A DNA stretch of 36,160 nt, from NCBI RefSeq assembly GCF_000026985.1, contig NC_017390.1, positions 3,506,006 to 3,542,165 of the forward strand, read 5' to 3'. Positions 8,211 through 18,093 of this stretch are shown here, one piece after another (position 1 is the first letter of the stretch; each line of letters begins with the position of its first letter). The DNA comes from Erwinia pyrifoliae DSM 12163 (GTDB lineage: Bacteria > Pseudomonadota > Gammaproteobacteria > Enterobacterales > Enterobacteriaceae). Below the pieces are notes generated by a model. The model worked only from the letters and a program-made list of their open reading frames with translations. It made no database searches and was not told the origin of the DNA. Both the position numbers and the translations under genes were made by a program.

Positions 8211-9480
8211 AGAAAAGACCCGTTAAAGTGTACTCCAGCCGAACCCCTTGACGTTGCACCCGCAATTGCGTTCCCCTTAAATGGATATTGTTAAAGAGCG
8301 ACGTATTTAGCAGCTCGAGCGGGGGAATAAAGGTAATGATGGTAAAACGTGTTGATTTCCAACGCGAGGCTGATGCCCTGGCGACTGAATGACCTTCGGC
8401 TGAAAGGTTAAGGGATAAATTCATAGACTGTGCAAAACTCACTAATTGCCCTAACGTTATATTTTCTTGTGACTGTGCGGTTGGTCTCAATGTGCCGGGG
8501 GGCGCAGCGGCAAGCGTAAAACTGGCCGTGTCTGACGGGCCGGGCACATTAAATGCAGGTTGAATATTCTTCGGAAAGTAGTCATGCATGCGCTGAAGAA
8601 ATTCATCAACCGTGCCTGACTGGCGGAGGACATAAGTCAAATTCATTGAGACATCCGGAAGGCAAAGGGCTTCCTTGAATTGCCACTGTGCGATAAACGC
8701 CGGCAACTGCTGCACGACGGTCTGACAACGCATTATCATCTGATTAAAGGACTGATAGAGTTCCCAGGGGGGAGGTTGCGGTTTTAATGGACGTTGCCTG
8801 GCCAATAATGCCGATTGAGCAGCCTCAATCCGCTCCTGGTTACGTTTGTTTTGCCAGAAATTATACAGGCTGATAAAGAGTGCACAAATCACCAAACCTA
8901 ATCCGACCGTGCGAATAAAACCCTTTTCATTCACACTGCGCATGTGATTTCGGCGACTGACTGCGTCTTTACGGCAAATCAATGTTTCTAAATCAGGCAG
9001 ATTATGAGTTTGTGTGCTGATTAATCCTTCTGGCGCGTAAACCCGCCATTCAGTTTCAGCAGAAACAAGTTTGAGAAAATTATTTTTATAGGCAATGATT
9101 TCCGTTAAAGATCCGGTGACATCGCTATAAACGGATAACTTCCCCTGCTGCACGGCAATAAAACAGTAGCGCTCCGCGCCTAAAGGTACAATCGCATAGC
9201 AGTCTGGCGATAACGCAGGTAACAGCGTTAGTGCCAGGGAGTAGATGCGCTGCCGTCTTTGAGATATGGCTCCTTCCCTTGTCACTGTCCCTAACAGAGT
9301 CCCTGCACCCTGATTCAAGATGGTGGAGGCGGCGACCCAGTGTGTTGCATCAAGCGCTTTTGCCCTGATACGTAAAGCTCTTCGCCCCGTAACCGGAAGA
9401 AACTGCCATTGCAGCCCGGCAATGAAAACCCGCTTACCCGCAATAAGACAGTCATGTTCAGAGTAAAATTGTCCGGACAT
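8200..9480 (-). CDS. pilO: PilO-type pilin accessory protein
   Basis: A bitopic membrane protein of 426 residues from the ATG at 9480. The cytoplasmic N-terminal part reaches about residue 185, one transmembrane helix lies at about 189-207 (IRTVGLGLVICALFISLYNF), and the rest is periplasmic. Low-complexity Pro/Gln segments follow the helix. The match is to R64 PilO, an essential pilus component of unclear mechanism. A GTG at 9492 inside the pilN end is an alternative start that would add four residues. The ATG is preferred for its GAG-rich upstream sequence. Confidence 0.75.
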   Translation of the reverse strand: MSGQFYSEHDCLIAGKRVFIAGLQWQFLPVTGRRALRIRAKALDATHWVAASTILNQGAGTLLGTVTREGAISQRRQRIYSLALTLLPALSPDCYAIVPLGAERYCFIAVQQGKLSVYSDVTGSLTEIIAYKNNFLKLVSAETEWRVYAPEGLISTQTHNLPDLETLICRKDAVSRRNHMRSVNEKGFIRTVGLGLVICALFISLYNFWQNKRNQERIEAAQSALLARQRPLKPQPPPWELYQSFNQMIMRCQTVVQQLPAFIAQWQFKEALCLPDVSMNLTYVLRQSGTVDEFLQRMHDYFPKNIQPAFNVPGPSDTASFTLAAAPPGTLRPTAQSQENITLGQLVSFAQSMNLSLNLSAEGHSVARASASRWKSTRFTIITFIPPLELLNTSLFNNIHLRGTQLRVQRQGVRLEYTLTGLFYEN

Positions 9481-9484
9481 AACG

Positions 9485-11131
9485 CTACTCACTCATCACA
9501 GGTGTGATCAAAATCACCAGCGTCGATCGATTGACATCCCCTTCAGCCCCACCACCGAGCGCAAAAAAGTGAGAGGAGCCTACGCCCTGATGATTTGCGG
9601 TGTTACTCATCGACTGATACCCGCTCAATACCAGCGTCTGCCCTGAGGACATAATGACGCGCTGGTTGAACGTTTTTAAACGGGTTTTCATCAATTCAAC
9701 TGAGGTATTCTCACTGGTGAATTTACGGATCGTCGGCTCATCTGACATGTTGATGGCAAACTGTAACTGCATTCTGGAAGTGTGGGGGATCAGATATGGC
9801 AGTACCGTCATATTGAAACCCGTCGTGATCGTCGACTTACTGATACTACTGCTCGAACCCACATTCGCCGTGTTTTCGGTCGACGCGTTGGAAGCGTAAT
9901 CCTGTTGCAGCGCAACCTGGATCGGTACTGCCGACAAATTCGTCGTCATGCTGGAAGCTTGCGTGAGCATACTCACGTTCGCCTGTTGTGCCAGTGCTTT
10001 GATAAAGGCGCTGCTTCCCTTACCCTTACCGTCAATAATGGAGACTCCGCCACTCATCATCGCCTCGGAGGCCTCCGTGTAGGCGTTGGTGAATGACAAG
10101 CCCAGGCTGTCTTTAAAGACGGCTTTCCAGTCAATACCCAGCCGATCGCTTTGTTGTTTTTCTACGCTATAAACCTGAACGTTGAGCATAACCTGACGGT
10201 TGAGCTCAATATTGCGTTCGTTAACGAAGCTGCGTACTTTAGCAAGTACCGGGGGCGTATCCATCACCGTCAGCATTCCAGCAGAAAGGCTCATGCGGCC
10301 CACCTGCGGAGTCAGCATCATTTTTATACTGTTGCGTAAATCTTCGTACAGCCCTGATTTAATCTCCATGGTTGTCGACTGTGCTGTGCTGCCATCATTT
10401 TGGCTGTTGCTGTTACTTTCGCCTGCGTTTGAATATGGGCTGTTTTCACTGGTGCTACCTCCCGATGACGACGTCGTCCCGCTGAGAATTTTGGATGAAA
10501 AACTGGCTTTGCTATCCATAAACAAAATGGGGAAATTCTGCGTATCAAGATAGAAAATCTCAATCCTTTGTTGTTGGTATCGCCATCCCAAACCCAGACG
10601 CCCGGTAATAGCATCCAATAACCCTGCACTGTCGCCACGCCAGTTAATGCCCTCCAGCGCTGCAAACTGGCTGGCGGATGAGGATGTTGATTGCTCTTCA
10701 TCTGGAAGGGGGAGCGCGCCCGACGCTTGCTGATTATTTGCTGAAGATGCAACAGGAGATGTCGAACGCGCAGACAGGAATTCAATCGCATCGCGGGTAG
10801 GTGAAATGGGTACTCCGCATTGTTGACTGATAAAAGCGGTTAATTCATCTAAAGTGATACTTCCCGGATGATTCAGCGTCAGCATACAGGGCGGAATATG
10901 ATGTTCAGCATCCCCATCAGGGTTTCCCGCAATCGGCTCAAGATCGACCCATTGCGTTGACATCTCCGTTACCACCTGGGCACTGGTTTGCTGACGAATA
11001 GCCTCTTCGCTACGCGTCTCGAGCGCTGATATTTGCCGGTCGGAATTATCAATTCGGTGCCAGCTGCTACAGGAAGCCTGTGCTAAGCAAAGGGTCACCA
11101 TCAAAAGCTGTAGCCCTGCCGTCTTCTTCAT
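9485..11131 (-). CDS. pilN: PilN-type outer-membrane secretin
   Basis: A 548-residue secretin with an exported, probably lipidated N-terminus (MKKTAGLQLLMVTLCLAQAS then C21; the lipobox -3 residue is Gln, which is unusual). An N-domain lies around 85-125 (ITLDELTAFISQQCGVPIS) and a Ser/Thr/Gly-rich linker around 205-245. The C-terminal secretin domain spans about 290-548 and ends in VMSSGQTLVLSGYQSM and RSTLVILITPVM. It forms the multimeric outer-membrane channel through which the pilus exits. It follows pilM by six bases and precedes pilO with a four-base gap. Confidence 0.9.
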   Translation of the reverse strand: MKKTAGLQLLMVTLCLAQASCSSWHRIDNSDRQISALETRSEEAIRQQTSAQVVTEMSTQWVDLEPIAGNPDGDAEHHIPPCMLTLNHPGSITLDELTAFISQQCGVPISPTRDAIEFLSARSTSPVASSANNQQASGALPLPDEEQSTSSSASQFAALEGINWRGDSAGLLDAITGRLGLGWRYQQQRIEIFYLDTQNFPILFMDSKASFSSKILSGTTSSSGGSTSENSPYSNAGESNSNSQNDGSTAQSTTMEIKSGLYEDLRNSIKMMLTPQVGRMSLSAGMLTVMDTPPVLAKVRSFVNERNIELNRQVMLNVQVYSVEKQQSDRLGIDWKAVFKDSLGLSFTNAYTEASEAMMSGGVSIIDGKGKGSSAFIKALAQQANVSMLTQASSMTTNLSAVPIQVALQQDYASNASTENTANVGSSSSISKSTITTGFNMTVLPYLIPHTSRMQLQFAINMSDEPTIRKFTSENTSVELMKTRLKTFNQRVIMSSGQTLVLSGYQSMSNTANHQGVGSSHFFALGGGAEGDVNRSTLVILITPVMSE

Positions 11132-11137
11132 ATCGAT

Positions 11138-11566
11138 TCAGTTCCTAAAAATAAATAACAGGCTTCCATCAGGGATAACCTGCGGCGGCTGGCTGTCTAT
11201 GACATCCCCGAGACTATTGATTGCTTGCCCTTGCTGGCGCCTGGCAAGTAGTAAACTGCCGCCTGAGGCATTGAGTAGCGCTGAAAAGAGCGAATCCTGG
11301 TCTGGCATCCAGACATAGATATTTCGATTAGTGCTGATAACTGAAATCTTCTTTTGCAACCCGCTTTTGTACAATTGACTCATTGACTCCGTTGTCTGGC
11401 CTGGATGCCTGTAAATCCACTGATTGACTTCATCGATATAGTCCATGACCTCTCGGGCTTGCTGGTCAGCAGCACGCCTTTGCCGTAGATCAATGTGTGA
11501 ACTGAGGTCTGACAGGCCGGAGTAGAGAACAAATCCAGCGAAGAGCACCACGCACCAATAACCCAT
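11138..11566 (-). CDS. pilM: PilM-type pilus biogenesis protein
   Basis: A 142-residue protein with one N-terminal membrane helix (MGYWCVVLFAGFVLYSGL) and a periplasmic domain with an acidic helix and the segment NRNIYVWMPDQDSLFSALL. Position between pilL and pilN, size (R64 PilM is about 145 residues) and topology support PilM. The ATG at 11566 starts one base after the pilL stop. A TTG at 11590 would extend the protein into pilL by eight codons and is less likely. Confidence 0.75.
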   Translation of the reverse strand: MGYWCVVLFAGFVLYSGLSDLSSHIDLRQRRAADQQAREVMDYIDEVNQWIYRHPGQTTESMSQLYKSGLQKKISVISTNRNIYVWMPDQDSLFSALLNASGGSLLLARRQQGQAINSLGDVIDSQPPQVIPDGSLLFIFRN

Positions 11567-11567
11567 G

Positions 11568-11960
11568 CTATCGATTGCCTGGGCTATCAACAGTCACCAA
11601 ACATTGGCTGGCATAAATTTTTGCCGTCAGAGGTTTATTCGCAGAGAGATAAAGTGTCAGAACTGCTGTCAGTGCTTCTCTGAACGAGCCAGTAAAATGC
11701 AGAGGCGCATCGATAGGATAGTTAACACTTGTTAACCATTTCACCTTCCACACGGGTATTCCCTGGATATTGCAAGCCTGCAAAGATGCCCAAGTCATGA
11801 GCGCGCCCTTGAGAGTGTTTTGCGGTTCGATCACCCAGTCGCCACGGTACGTTACTGGTCGAGTTAATCCACTGGAAGGAGTCAGAAGAGTCTGAGTTGT
11901 TATCCCAGCCTGAATGGCAAAAGAGAAAAAAGTTAGTAAAAGGAATGTCAGTATTTTCAT
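11568..11960 (-). CDS. pilL: PilL-type protein reduced to a TcpQ-like domain
   Basis: A 130-residue exported protein: signal peptide residues 1 to about 17 (ILTFLLLTFFSFAIQA), then a single small domain ending LTLYLSANKPLTAKIYASQC. This domain resembles the C-terminal TcpQ-like domain of R64 PilL, a secretin pilotin or partner. The usual PilL has a long N-terminal region of about 200 residues that is absent here. The ATG at 11960 is preferred, with GAAG nine bases upstream, over a TTG at 11984. It is the first gene of the pilus operon. The promoter is not identifiable with confidence. Confidence 0.7.
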   Translation of the reverse strand: MKILTFLLLTFFSFAIQAGITTQTLLTPSSGLTRPVTYRGDWVIEPQNTLKGALMTWASLQACNIQGIPVWKVKWLTSVNYPIDAPLHFTGSFREALTAVLTLYLSANKPLTAKIYASQCLVTVDSPGNR

Positions 11961-13057
11961 CTCATTCTTCGTAGAATTGAGCAAATATGAGACCTGATTT
12001 ATCCACCAGGGATCATTTCACTCATTAGCAATAGACTCAATAAATTGCGCAGTGATGATGCAGGAGAGGGGAGTTCATGGATCGGTAACGGTATTTCAAT
12101 ATCAGCCGCAGTACCACAACTTAAGGATTGTCACTTTTATTTGCAATCCCATATTAATGATCCACGATATGTCTAATCATCTCACTGCCAACTTGATAGA
12201 CAAAGCAACATAGCCAGGCTTGATTTCAACTTTTCATTAGACAAATCGGCACCTGTAACTTTTGCTTATGACCTATCAGCAACGCGTCATGTGTGCTTTT
12301 AGTAAGATACTGTAAACTTAATTAATTTCAACCCGGTCATATAAAAATTGTCAAGATGACTATTCAAAGCCAAATTCAGCGGATAACTCCCCAGCAATTC
12401 AATTAATTTTGAATTATCAAATAAACTTTCCCTGAAATGAGGGATTTTAGTTCTACAGGAGGTTTTGTATACAATATGTACACTGTTGGTGATGGTGGGA
12501 TAAACGAAGCAATTCAGCCCTTTTTCAGGCACTTCCTCATCGTCTGAAGTCGCGAAGCGGATTTAGCCATTACAGGGTTCACCGGCAAACCGACCGCAAG
12601 GGAAGAATGTGATCTGGTGTGGATAAAATGCCTTACTCTTCTTCGTTTACCCTTTCCAGGGGAAAATACCCTGGGAAATGACTGATGAGAATTTTATACA
12701 TAAATCGGGTTTCAGTATTCATTAATCTTAGCCAACCACACAAAAAATAGTGAATAATGCGGGATAATTGAAATAGCTCAGGTATCCTGCGCATCCAATC
12801 TGATATACCGGGATGACAATAAAACATCCCTAAAAAGCAATGGCGATATTTATTAAAATTATTTATTTTCCCAGATGCCGTATCCTATTAACTCACCATT
12901 TTTAACAGGCTGGCCGTGCCGGCATCAGCGGCACCTTCAGCGAAGCGCTGGCCCGGTCACTGGATAATGCCTTCCCGCAAGGCATCAACAATCTGGATCT
13001 GATGCTGCTGTCCGGTGAGTCGAATACCCGTTATCCGCACCGCGTTCCCCCTTTCCA
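11961..13057. other. Long intergenic region between pilus operon and RHS gene
   Basis: About 1.1 kb, AT-rich. Two short minus-strand frames of 77 and 64 codons lie at 12299-12532 and 12633-12827, without good ribosome binding sites or protein-like character. A plus-strand AGGAGG at 12458-12463 precedes an ATG, but the frame ends after 23 codons (MYTVGDGGINEAIQ...). No immunity-like gene directly follows the RHS gene. The pil promoter must lie near the left end. The right end carries a coding remnant, listed separately. Confidence 0.4.
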
Positions 13058-13067
13058 TCATGGATAG
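12906..13067 (+). pseudogene. Short coding remnant of unknown origin at the RHS 3' end
   Basis: Starting directly after an in-frame TAA, 53 plus-strand codons read AGRAGISGTFSEALARSLDN followed by AFPQGINNLDLMLLSGE. They become implausible before a TAG, overlapping the last codons of the RHS gene. The sequence has protein-like composition and higher G+C than its left flank but no start codon, so it looks like the broken end of a gene. The family is not recognised. Confidence 0.3.
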
Positions 13068-16000
13068 AATGTTTGAGAAATATTGGGTGTTGACGGACTG
13101 GGATGCGGCCCGATGGTGATATAGGCTCGATACCTGTGCATAAGCTCAGTGGCGGCCAACGCCCCTCCATGCCGGTAAGCATCATTGACCATGTACGCTG
13201 CTGCTATAGGGACACCGGTCATATTCAGCGTCTCATGCATCGTCATAACGCCATGAAAACCTTCAACCGGCCTGCCTGTTATCTGTGCAAAACGCTCTGC
13301 CACGCTGATTCCCGCAAAAGATGGTTCAGCACTGTGACAAACCAGCATTCTGATTTCATAATAGTTATAGTTGATAACGCCATGCTCAAACAGCAGGTGA
13401 TAGAGCGCATCGGCATTTACCCATACATCACGATCAACGAGTAAAAACCCCGGAGTACCGTGCGCCACAATGTTTAATCGGGGCAAGCCGCTATCCCAGT
13501 CAATGGCAGTGTAAGTGGAATGAACGGGTGTTGACAGGACATCCGGATGCGGGTGGTAACCGCCGAAATCATGAGTTCCAATCACCTTTGGCGATCCTAT
13601 ACCCATCTCTTCGAGCCTTGACAAATGCACGCTTGTTTTTGCTCCGGTAAGGGCTTTAACCATCTGCGCCAGCCCGGTCACCACCCCGGCCATTCCCGTC
13701 GCCATAGACACCCAGCCCAGCACGGTTGAAGCCCGTGGATTGCTATTTTCCGTTGCGCCCCCAGCAATGGCCGTCGCATCTGCTATCATGCCCAACCCCC
13801 CCACGACCAGCGATGTGGTCGATGCCGCGCCAAATGCCGCTATACACCCGCTGGCGGCCGCTATCGATGCTCCCGCCGTAAATACAGAGAATGACAGCCC
13901 CAGCGTCCCCGTCACGATGCCTAATACTCCTTGCCAGCTCATGTGCCCCGACGGATCCGTGTGGTTGATCGGGTCACCGGCACAATACGCGTAAGGATTA
14001 ATGCCCCCGGCACCAAACGGACTCAGGCTATCCGGGCAGTTAAAACGCATCAGTACGGGGTTGTAAGCACGATAGCCGTTGCCCAGAGGGTAGCTGCCGC
14101 TGATTGGGTCAGAGCGTTCGCCGTTGAAGCCCGGCAGCAGCCCAACGTGATCTCCTTTACCGTACGGTAACCAGAAATGCGGCTTCCCTTCTTTCTGGCT
14201 ACCGTCACATGACCAAATCAGACTGTCGTGGCGATCGCTGGCCATCAGCGTCAGGTTGCTGCCATCGCTCATCCCGAGGCAGGTGTGCCCGTTCTTAACC
14301 AGACGGGTGACCTGCTCCTGCTGTACCAACACCTCATTCACCCGTTCTGCACCACGGTAGTAAAGCTGACGGCTGTCCGTATCGCTGACGTTCTGACCGA
14401 CCAGGCGGTTCAGCGCGTCGTATTCGTAGCGGCTTTCACCGCCGATGCCGGTCAGTCTGCCGATGGCGTCATAGGACAACGAGCGCCCTGCCTCGTCCCG
14501 CGTCATCCGCCCTTCTGCGTCATACTCAAGCCGGATGACCGGTGGGTAGCCAACCTGGGTGTGTAACACGGCAGTCAGCTGCGTAGGATCGGCGCTGTTT
14601 CCGTAATGGTAGGTCGCCACATCAATACTGCCGTATATCAGTGGGGTGGTCACCGTCGTCAGGTTGTTCAGCGCATCATATCTGTACGCCTGCGCGGTTA
14701 TCTGATGGCCATAAGCATCCTGCGGCAGGCTGGTACCGCTCACCGTGTAGCTCGTCAGACGGTTGCGGACATCGTACTCGTACCGCTCCTGTCGTATCAC
14801 GGTCCGATCCTGCTGCGTAGTCCGACCGGCCAGCAGGCCGTTCTGCAACCAGGTTTGCACCACCTCCAATGTGACGCCGTTGCTGTCAACAATCGAGCGG
14901 ACGGTTTCCCGGCCAAAATCGTCAAATGTCATCCGGGTGAGCAAGGTGGCCTGCGTAACGATGTCCTTAACCCGCTGACTGTTCAGCCGCCCCAGTGCGT
15001 CGTACTGCAGTTCGACCGTCAGGGCCGCATCTTTTATCGCTGTTATCCGCCCGGACGCATCCCGCTCACAGGTTGTTTTGCTGGCAGCAATATCCGTGTA
15101 CGTGACCATTTTCCCGGCCAGCGTACGGGTATAGGCTGTATCACGCGTGCTCCCGCCATGAGTGAAGGTTTCCGCCTTCATACTACCGGATGGGTTAAGG
15201 GTATGATGAATCCTGGTAAGGCCTCCCTCTGCCGTCTTCAGGCGGCCCGTTGCGGGGTAATAGCTGAACGTCTGCGATGCGCCGTCCACCGTCATGCTGC
15301 TGACCGCGTTACCCAGCTCGGGGATATAGGTATACTTCAGTATTTTCCCCGATGGCAACGTAATCGAAGCAGGGACTGGCGCGGCCCCCTCGTAAAAGTA
15401 CGCGGTGGTTCTGCCGCCGCTGGAGCGCTCAGTAATCCGGCCCAGACCATCAAATTTCTGCGTCCCAAGCAGCCAGGTATGCGGGTTGCCCTGCAGATCC
15501 TGCCCGGTGACGCTAATGCCAGCCACCTGATTACCGGTCAGATGAGGGGCATACGTTCTATTCACCTTGCTACCGTCTGGCAGGATCTGCACCAGCACGC
15601 GCCCGAATGCGTCGTAACTCCTTGCCGTTTTATTATTCCGTTCATCCGTGTCCAGCCGCAAGCGGCCAAGACCGTCCCACTCATGGCGGCGTTCACCCTG
15701 CGTCTCACCGTGGGTGTTCTTACAGGTTATCGTCAGCGGCAAGCGGCTCTGCTCGTCCAGCAGCGTGGTAAACGTGCCGGAGTTAAGGCTTTCACCGCCC
15801 GCGCTGCCGTGCACCGAAACGGTTTGAGTCAGTCGCACCGGGTCGGTGGTCTGCACACTCTTCGTACCGTCACTGAAATCTTGTTCGCTGATGCAGCCCC
15901 AGCCATCATGCGAGACGAAAGTACCCAGCCGATACTGCTCTGATGAATCAGTCAACCAGTCGCTGCAGAAGCCGGCAGCCACTTCACCCAACGCCCCCCA

Positions 16001-18022
16001 GGTGCGCGAGGAAACCTCAAACCACTTCTGCCCCCCATCCCAATCAAGACGTTGGCAGCGTGATTCCCGGCCGGCCCCATCATAAAAGGTTTTCATCTGG
16101 TTGCCTGCCGCATCGGTTTCGAGGGTGACCGGGCCTTTATCCTCAATGGCATACGACCAGGTTGTTTTACGCTCATGTCGCATTCCTGGCATCACGCTTC
16201 GGGTTAATACGCGGCCGACCTTGTCATACGTCCAGCTCACCGTCACGCCCTGCGCATCCGTTTCAGACAGAACATACCCCAGACTGACATGCCGCAAAAT
16301 CGAGCGGTTGGTCGACAGGCCATCGTGGGCAATAAAGGCCTCAGACTGTGTTAGCCCCAGCGGGGAGGCTTTATAACCGAAGGACTGCCTGCGAGTGCAG
16401 GAATCGCTGGCCTGCACGTCCGGCATCAGAATAGTGGTGCGTGCTTTTTCACGGCCGAACGTCAGCCTGTCGGTCACATCGCCATAGTACTCGCGGGTGA
16501 TAAAAATTCGGACGCTGCCGATGGTTTGCGTTACCGTATCCGGCACGACGGCAAAGCCTTTGCCGTTTAGCACCCCCTGCTTTTTCCAGGTATTGACCCA
16601 CAGGGTAACTGGCTCATCGCCCTTCACCTGGCGGGGGATGAGCGTTTTACTTTTCAGATAGCGGGTAAAAGCGTTCGGATCGGCTGGACAGGCTTCACCT
16701 TCACCTTCAGCCGGATAATAAACATATTCTGTGACGGTGCCGTCCGGGCCATCCTGCCGCAGAGGGTTACCCGCCTCATCAAACTGCCAGCGGGTAACGC
16801 GCGTACGCGGCGGGGCATCACTGCCATCATCCCAGGATTTAGTTTGCAGAACTGGCAAGGCATATTGGGCCGGCTGTTCAGCAAAGGTCGCGCCAGGCCT
16901 GGCATGGTATTGCGTGCAAAACAGGAACGTTTTCCCTGACCTGAGCGTGCTTTCCATTACCTGCAAATGATAGCTGTTGTAGCGTCGGGTCAGCGCACTC
17001 AATATGGTGCTGCCATCCATATCCAGCACTTTTGCCGTGGAGCCGTACTGGTAATCGTTGAGCAGGATATCCAGCATCTGGTCAGTGTCAGGCTGCCACT
17101 GATTCTGGCCTGAATCCCTGCCGAGATAATTATTCTCCGTCCACTCCCACTGTGTGACGATCAATGGCTGCCCGCCTCCGGGGGAAATTTTGTGCATATG
17201 CACGCACGGTAGTGCCGCCAGGCCTGCAATATCGGGGAACGCCATTCCCCTGTCAGCAAAGTAGGCTACCTTCTCCGTCAGACCCGTTGGCGATGTTAAG
17301 CTGGTAATCACCCGGTAGTCATTTCCGGGACCCACATCTTCATAAAGAAAATTCCAGGTCGGCGGGACAGCGTCGGCAGTGCTGGTCACGCGGACCAGAT
17401 GCGCATTGGTGAATTTAAAAACCATCCTGTACGCCGATTCCACACTATCCGGCAGCACGTCTAACGCCACGGTGGCGACCGACTCATCGGCATGAGATAT
17501 CGCGCACAACACCGTTCCGTCATCCTCTGTCACCCGCACCAGACGGGATGGCGAATGCGATGAGCTCCACACAAAATTAAGGCTTCGTCCATCGGGGGCG
17601 GTGATAAGGGTCGGGAGGAACAGCGAACCGTATTGCGCCAGGTTCTCGATAAGCCCGGATTTGTGAATCACCCGGCAGGTGGAGTTCCCCGTATTTTCGA
17701 AGATAAAATTTTTGAGTTTTTTCTGTTTTACGGTAGTCCCGCTACTGCTGACACGATATTCCTCGCCTGAGGATAGCGTCAACTTTCGCGCGGCCAGATT
17801 ATAGCGAGTCAGATTCAGGGCGAACCCCCTGCCAAACCCCTCATTGTCGGATGACAGCGGAGAATATTGCAGGGACAACGACAGCGCCGGGCCAGCCAGC
17901 TTGGCAGAGTGGAGATTAACCAACGGTAGACTAAGATTAAAAAGCCCGGTGCGCGGATCGACGCCCCCCAAAGTAGCGCTAATAAAGTTACCCGCATGAG
18001 AATAAAAAGAGGGTGATTTCAT
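13058..18022 (-). CDS. RHS/YD-repeat protein with variable C-terminal domain (Tc/TccC-like toxin)
   Basis: A 1654-residue protein. The N-terminus (GNFISATLGGVDPRTGLFNL) has no PAAR, VRR or signal sequence and resembles RHS proteins related to TccC. YD repeats run from about residue 440 to 1300 (YDALGRL, YDAFGRV, YDAIGRL, YDALNRL). The RHS core ends NPYAYCAGDPINHTDPSGH at about 1342-1360. This core normally marks autocleavage and the start of the variable toxin tip. A glycine/alanine-rich hydrophobic segment covers about 1361-1455. The final domain holds LNIVAHGTPG (H1521) and EIRMLVCHSA (C1562). The spacing and strand context of this pair recall clan CD cysteine peptidases. By family the shell encapsulates the toxic domain. 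Start: GGAG eight bases before the ATG. It is last in a five-gene minus-strand cluster, and no obvious immunity gene follows. Confidence 0.85.
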   Translation of the reverse strand: MKSPSFYSHAGNFISATLGGVDPRTGLFNLSLPLVNLHSAKLAGPALSLSLQYSPLSSDNEGFGRGFALNLTRYNLAARKLTLSSGEEYRVSSSGTTVKQKKLKNFIFENTGNSTCRVIHKSGLIENLAQYGSLFLPTLITAPDGRSLNFVWSSSHSPSRLVRVTEDDGTVLCAISHADESVATVALDVLPDSVESAYRMVFKFTNAHLVRVTSTADAVPPTWNFLYEDVGPGNDYRVITSLTSPTGLTEKVAYFADRGMAFPDIAGLAALPCVHMHKISPGGGQPLIVTQWEWTENNYLGRDSGQNQWQPDTDQMLDILLNDYQYGSTAKVLDMDGSTILSALTRRYNSYHLQVMESTLRSGKTFLFCTQYHARPGATFAEQPAQYALPVLQTKSWDDGSDAPPRTRVTRWQFDEAGNPLRQDGPDGTVTEYVYYPAEGEGEACPADPNAFTRYLKSKTLIPRQVKGDEPVTLWVNTWKKQGVLNGKGFAVVPDTVTQTIGSVRIFITREYYGDVTDRLTFGREKARTTILMPDVQASDSCTRRQSFGYKASPLGLTQSEAFIAHDGLSTNRSILRHVSLGYVLSETDAQGVTVSWTYDKVGRVLTRSVMPGMRHERKTTWSYAIEDKGPVTLETDAAGNQMKTFYDGAGRESRCQRLDWDGGQKWFEVSSRTWGALGEVAAGFCSDWLTDSSEQYRLGTFVSHDGWGCISEQDFSDGTKSVQTTDPVRLTQTVSVHGSAGGESLNSGTFTTLLDEQSRLPLTITCKNTHGETQGERRHEWDGLGRLRLDTDERNNKTARSYDAFGRVLVQILPDGSKVNRTYAPHLTGNQVAGISVTGQDLQGNPHTWLLGTQKFDGLGRITERSSGGRTTAYFYEGAAPVPASITLPSGKILKYTYIPELGNAVSSMTVDGASQTFSYYPATGRLKTAEGGLTRIHHTLNPSGSMKAETFTHGGSTRDTAYTRTLAGKMVTYTDIAASKTTCERDASGRITAIKDAALTVELQYDALGRLNSQRVKDIVTQATLLTRMTFDDFGRETVRSIVDSNGVTLEVVQTWLQNGLLAGRTTQQDRTVIRQERYEYDVRNRLTSYTVSGTSLPQDAYGHQITAQAYRYDALNNLTTVTTPLIYGSIDVATYHYGNSADPTQLTAVLHTQVGYPPVIRLEYDAEGRMTRDEAGRSLSYDAIGRLTGIGGESRYEYDALNRLVGQNVSDTDSRQLYYRGAERVNEVLVQQEQVTRLVKNGHTCLGMSDGSNLTLMASDRHDSLIWSCDGSQKEGKPHFWLPYGKGDHVGLLPGFNGERSDPISGSYPLGNGYRAYNPVLMRFNCPDSLSPFGAGGINPYAYCAGDPINHTDPSGHMSWQGVLGIVTGTLGLSFSVFTAGASIAAASGCIAAFGAASTTSLVVGGLGMIADATAIAGGATENSNPRASTVLGWVSMATGMAGVVTGLAQMVKALTGAKTSVHLSRLEEMGIGSPKVIGTHDFGGYHPHPDVLSTPVHSTYTAIDWDSGLPRLNIVAHGTPGFLLVDRDVWVNADALYHLLFEHGVINYNYYEIRMLVCHSAEPSFAGISVAERFAQITGRPVEGFHGVMTMHETLNMTGVPIAAAYMVNDAYRHGGALAATELMHRYRAYITIGPHPSPSTPNISQTFYP

Positions 18023-18093
18023 AAATAGTCTCCGTTAGCAAATAGCGTTAATACCAACCGGGCTGGCTCATCATTGAATGAGGCGTCTTATTT

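Noticed and set aside
12299..12827. Two short minus-strand frames (77 and 64 codons) as immunity genes
   Set aside because: Poor ribosome binding sites and AT-driven composition; kept only as candidates in a finding.
14606..15943. 445-codon open frame on the plus strand
   Set aside because: It lies wholly inside the RHS gene in antisense, has Arg/His-rich low-quality sequence and no ribosome binding site.
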